In this document: positions 59,228 to 64,000 of the stretch, in pieces
How the letters are laid out: each line of letters opens with the position of its first letter
Position numbering within the stretch: the stretch's first letter is position 1
Assembly (NCBI GenBank): GCA_003255065.1
Contig: QAOA01000773.1
Coordinates: 253,728 to 317,727 of the forward strand
Origin: Cercis canadensis
Lineage: Eukaryota; Streptophyta; Magnoliopsida; Fabales; Fabaceae
Direction: 5' to 3'
DNA length: 64,000 nucleotides
Notes under the pieces: model-generated
The model's database searches: none
What the model saw: only the letters and a program-made list of their open reading frames with translations
What the model was told of the DNA's origin: nothing
Translations under genes and position numbers: made by a program

Positions 59228-62200
59228 ATGTCTAGTAGTAAACCCACTTTAATCTCTGCTAATCTCAACGAAAGAGTTGATTTTTTCCTTCTTTTCAATA
59301 AACCCACCATTTCCCAACCTAATCAGTTTAGGATTTCCACAATTATGTGGAGAAACATTGCAAGACAATCCATTTCCAATAGCTGCAGGTTTCGCCTTGA
59401 TTCCCACCCTTCTTCACGTGCTTCTAGCGTTTTGGGTCTTTATCAAGATTCTGTTTTCCCAGAGAAATTCAAATTCAGGCCCTTTGAGCTTATTTCTTGC
59501 TCAAATTATGGAATTTCCGAACTGGGTTATCGTGGGAACAATGATATCATGTCCCAGGAAGATTATCTGGGTAAACCCAGTTCCGGGAGTTTGAGAAGTC
59601 ACCTTGGGTTCAGTAAATTTTGTCCTAAAGGGTATGCCAGTGTTGCTGAGGCTGAGGTGGTCTGTTCATCTACTGACGTTGAGGAAGATGCGCCTGTTGA
59701 TGAGATTCAAGAGTTATTGCATGAGATGAGGAAACAAGAGAGGAGGGAGCTTGATCATAGACGGCGGGATCTGCAGAATATGGCTAGAGGCATGGGGCAA
59801 TCAAAGTACCAGTCACTGAGAAGAAGGCAGGTGAAGGTTGAGACTGAAGCATGGGAACAGGCAGCAAAGGAGTATAGGGAACTTTTGATGGACATGTGTG
59901 AGCAGAAGCTGGCACCAAACCTGCCATACATGAAGTCGTTGTTCCTTGGTTGGTTTGAGCCTGTGCGTGATGCCATTGCTAAGGAACAAGAATTGTGCAG
60001 GCTGCGGAAGACCAGAGCAGCATATGCACCCTACTTTGATCAGTTACCAGCAGATATGATGGCTGTTATTGCAATGCATAAGCTGATGAGTATGATAATG
60101 ACTGGAGGCGAACATGGCGGTGCCAGGGTTGTACACGCTGCCTGCATGATAGGTGGTGCCATTGAACAGGAGGTAGGACATTGCTTTTCTCATGTTGTAC
60201 ATGTTCATTAACTTTGGACTCCACTGGTCAAATATCTTTATTAAATAATCATAATTACTCATTTCATAGAATTTTTTATTTTGATTTAAAATCTATAATT
60301 GCATTCCTCTAGATTTTATTTGTGTGGCAGTGAAGAAATGGTTGACTAAGGTTAATTTGAACTTTAGAAATAAAAAATTCCCCATTCAATACAACATGAG
60401 AATGAGGTATAGAATTTTGTTTAGTTTGCCAAACTGTGCATAAGTAAACAGTTAATCGTAATAATACTATTTGGAAATTGAAGAGGACAAGCTCTCCGGT
60501 GACCTGGAAAGAGGAGAGTACTGTCAGAGGAAGTTGGAGCCGGAGCTCTGACGTCACCTTTGACGCTCAAGTTAGCTCTGGTATAGTGAGAGACTGGGTC
60601 AGGGTGAGTAGAGAGAGAGAGAGAGCTGAGGGACAAAGAGGAAGGTGACTTGGAATAAGAATGAGGGGTGCCTCTTGTCTTTAAGCCTCAAGGGCATTAA
60701 TGTCCTTTTACTGTAGTGAGGGTCTTGCTTTACTTAGGCAACATCAGAAATCATATAGGGGTCTAAGATTTTTTAAGACTTTGCGGTTACTACTAAAACT
60801 TAGTCATCTATGATTATATGTGACATTTGATGTTCATTAGGCTTGGCTGAGATGATGATATGAAGACAGACAGTTGTTGGCATAGTTTATTTGTTTTTAA
60901 TGCAATATAATGGTAACAATAATTTTGCAAGTTTTATCCATTGGTTTTTTTGGCAAGAGGTAATTGCTATTGTGAGTTCTGTTGATTTCCTGAGGCTTTC
61001 ATGCCTTCAAGCTTTTAGATGTGTTTTTCTAATTAATTTGATACATCTTAATTGAAATGGAGGGCTTCAAAACTGCAACAATGAAAAATACTATTAGTTC
61101 ATGGAATTGGGGGAATTGAAGGACTGAATGGAGTTGGTAGAAAGTCATTATGTTTATTATTTTTTGCAGAACTGTATGCTAAAGATTGGTAATAAAGGTT
61201 TGCTCTTTCTGGAGATGAAGTTGAAAAGATTTTGGTATATCAGTAGGTTTTTCCTGTAAGGTAGGCACCTGTCAAGGTAGTGTCCTTCGATCCTGTGATT
61301 TGGAAGTAAAGTAATTGATGGATATGTTTTATGTTTATTATATAAGTAAAATATTGAAACTAAAAATATCAAAAGAAATTATGGTACACTTGACTCGATT
61401 ACCTTCTACTGTATTGTTTTCTTCTTTTTGTCCATTTATGCAATAAAGGGGGTAGTACATGTCCTCTGATAAACTTTCCATCTACCACCTTGATGACATT
61501 TGAAGTTGAGACTTCCAAATCAGAGTTCCCATGTTCAATTACTGGGGTGTTCTCATTGGGACTTATACTTTTGTTGCGATGGATTTTCATGATCAGTTTT
61601 GCTTGCTGGGGATAAGTGGGTTCCTAGGATGATCAAAGAGATGGTGGAAAATATGGGCAGTAATATGGAAAACATTGAATATTTATTATCTGAAACTTGT
61701 TCTCCAAATGCTTATGATGCGTTTGATAGTCGCCAAACAGAAATTTGCAGTCATGACCCCTTTCCTCTCCCACCTTTTTTTTTGTTTGGTTTAATTACAC
61801 TGCATCACCTTGAAGTTTGTGCTAGGTTTCAACAAGGTTCCTGCCTTAGAATTTTTTGCCAATTAAGTTCTTTATGTTTTACCCACCTAAATTTACTGCT
61901 ACTTGAGATTTGATGATGTCTCAGAATAAGCTGATGAATGTTACTGAATTGGTTATATCAAGCAAATGCTTAATGCTCAAGAATGCTATAAAGGTCAGCC
62001 ACATTTTACAATGGAATGATGAGCTTTTGCTGAAACTGAGTTATCATAATTTATCTCTTAGAAACAAGAGAGAAGAGAGAGAGAGAGAGAGAATTGCCAT
62101 ATTTTGTCAGAGAAAATCACATTTTCATCTTTATAATGATGCAGTTGAATGTTCTTTACAGGCATTCTTCTGTACAACGAGTGTTAACAAATTTTTATCA

Positions 62201-64000
62201 AAGATTTAAAGATCTTTATAGGCACCTTAGGATATGATTATTTTTCTTACTTCTTTTTGTCTGTATATATGACCATGATGTGTCAGCAATGTAATTAGTA
62301 CTATATTTTTTATATCTTATACAAAATCATGGCCTGATCTACGTGGACACAAGTGATTAGCTGATATTTGGCTGATTTGAGAAAGCAAATAGCTTTTGAG
62401 AAGATCCAAATGGCTGGGGCAGTTTTGTTGTAAACCGACCCAAACTTCTTGAAAAGGGATAGGGAAATGTGCATTTTCTTTTTTCCTTTTGTTTTTTTAT
62501 TTCTTTATCCATTTTTTTTTTTGGGTAGTTGAAGGATGGGTGAGATCAAGGGATTTAGAGAGGCGAAGCATCAATATTCACCTTGAATTTTTAAATATAA
62601 TGAAGATTTTCACACATTCTTATTTTTGGTCCTGTTATTAAGTCCGTCTCTTCTCCTTCTCTTACCTCCTACCAAATGTGTATGTTGGATTCAACTGGAT
62701 GTTAGTTTCATCTCTGTCTAGGAGCACATCATTGTACATCACCATTGTGTCTGAGACATTCCTATGTTAGCATTTTACTGCATAATGTACGGAATAATGT
62801 TGCTATTACTGTTTGGATGGCCTAAACTTTGAGTATATAAACCTCATGCATGTCTCACAGTAGTAATAGTGACAACTACTCTGTCAAGAACTGATATTTT
62901 TTTTAATTAAAAAGAAAAATCTATGTTGCTATTGCACTGCTGCTTGTCTTTGTGACTGTTTTAGGCTCTACTAACAGTGATGGTGCCTTCTTTTTCTCTT
63001 TTATAAGTTCTACAATCTATACTTAGCAATAAACTTTCTTAAGCATGGCATTTTCACTCTACAAGTACCTAACCCAACCATTTACTGTGGGCTGGATGCT
63101 TGTGTCACTTATTATTTGATGGTTCAGGCTAGAATACATAAGTTCTTGGAGAAAACTAAGAAGAAAAAGGGTGACAAAGGCAAAGAAAATAAAGCAGGCG
63201 GGTCCGATGTTGCAGCCAAGAAACAGGAAAAGCTGCGGAAAAAAGTCACTGATTTGATGAAAAAGCAAAAGATTGCAGCAGTGAGGCAGATAGTGAAGGG
63301 CCAGGATGATACAAAACCATGGGGACAAGATGCTAGAGCCAAGGTTTCATAATATTTCCTGAATTCTATAAATGCTTATACATGCCATTTTATATGCTTT
63401 TCTGAAAAGGCAATATCTGAACTTCACAGGTGGGAAGTCGTTTAATTGAGATCTTGATGGAGACGGCCTATGTACAACCTGCAACTGATCAACTAGAGGA
63501 TTGTCCACCTGATATTCGACCTGCATTTGTACATGCATTCAGAACTGTGACAAAAGAGCCAAAGTGAGCTTCAGTCTCTACCCCTGTAAAGTGACTTGAA
63601 AATTTCCACGAATACTTTATATTATTGCACTTGATTTTTATTTTATGCAGGAAAATAAGCAGAAGATATGGTGTTATTGAATGTGACCCTCTAGTTCTTA
63701 AAGGCCTTGAGAGAACTGTAAGTATATCTCATCACCTTCCATTCTTTAGTCTAAATTTAATTGCAATGGTCCATTGTTTGAGAAATCTTAAGTTGCACTT
63801 TGCAATTGGTATGTTATAGAGCTTTTAGTTCGGATTTAAGAGTTTCTAATATAATTTGATTTTTTTTTTTAATATATCATACTTAAACATACCCTGCGGT
63901 ATCTATTTCTTATACTTATCACTACTAGATGTATCCCTGTATTATATTGTTTCCAATTTGATACCTGTAACCGTATTATGCAACATAGCTTGCAGTCAAC
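59228..64000 (+). CDS. RPOT2: RPOT2/RPOTmp, phage-type organellar RNA polymerase (5' part, continues off the window)
   Basis: Four exons are visible: 59228-60172, 63128-63343, 63430-63563 and 63651-63717, together 454 codons, all in phase. The gene continues past 64000. The N-terminus matches Arabidopsis RPOT2 (conserved [52 protein letters not shown]). These belong to the N-terminal domain of the T7-like single-subunit polymerases; the catalytic palm and fingers would lie beyond the edge. Two in-frame ATGs, at 59228 and 59345, are 39 codons apart. The second gives [16 protein letters not shown], a basic Arg/Ser-rich mitochondrial-like presequence, while the first adds a Ser/Asn-rich, more plastid-like extension. 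This is the arrangement linked to dual targeting in this family. Intron 1 (2.95 kb) has no gene I can support. Confidence 0.92.

Noticed and set aside
61599..62209. Open frames in RPOT2 intron 1
   Set aside because: They have no family motifs or splice structure and lie inside a well-supported intron.
1..64000. CRISPR arrays, bacterial operons, ribosomal RNA genes and intact tRNA genes
   Set aside because: The sequence is plant nuclear DNA. The tRNA-like motifs are in SINEs and do not fold as complete tRNAs by eye.

Overview
The window is nuclear DNA of a eudicot plant. It is AT-rich, and its genes have short exons, GT-AG introns and long intergenic stretches full of small transposable elements. 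I cannot name the species. I recognise eight protein-coding genes that look intact (the last runs off the right edge), one peptide gene that lacks a 5' exon of its own, and two pseudogenes.

Layout, left to right: a single-exon ubiquitin-like-domain PI4K-gamma gene (0.4-2.3 kb, +); a seven-exon calcium/calmodulin-regulated receptor-like kinase of the CRLK2 type (4.4-7.6 kb, -); a five-exon GDSL esterase/lipase (12.8-17.2 kb, +) whose 3-kb second intron carries two foldback elements; a serpin pseudogene (18.8-19.4 kb, +) followed by a two-exon serpin (20.7-22.7 kb, +); two RGF/GOLVEN/CLEL peptide units in tandem (23.8-25.4 kb, -); a long repeat-rich stretch; an F-box/kelch gene (34.9-36.2 kb, -); an ABHD17-type alpha/beta hydrolase (43.8-46.9 kb, +); a TPD1-like pseudogene (50.7-51.7 kb, -); a plant MAT1 CAK-assembly factor (55.6-57.8 kb, +); and the 5' part of RPOT2/RPOTmp, a phage-type organelle RNA polymerase (from 59.2 kb, +).

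From memory, RPOT2, the F-box/kelch gene, a GDSL lipase and CRLK2 are consecutive Arabidopsis loci (At5g15700, At5g15710, At5g15720, At5g15730). Here they lie in the same relative order, with the serpin/RGF block and the hydrolase, TPD1-like and MAT1 genes between them. The window therefore looks like an expanded version of an old conserved gene block. The genes do not form a pathway. They serve separate roles in signalling, development, proteolysis control, transcription and organelle gene expression.

The main points of interest are: (i) the RGF locus, where the second peptide unit has its middle and last exons in frame but no signal-peptide exon, and could splice in phase to the exon 1 of its neighbour; (ii) a small family of Mutator-type MITEs with termini GGCTCTTTGAC, 9-bp target duplications and a shared hyphenated palindrome in the core; (iii) a mosaic segmental duplication around the serpins; (iv) a serpin with Gln at the predicted P1 position; and (v) eight single-N contig joins flanked by near-identical direct repeats, which are most likely unmerged contig overlaps rather than biology. 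Coordinates of multi-exon genes span start to stop codon, with exons listed in the evidence; splice sites are my own GT-AG reading checked for frame.
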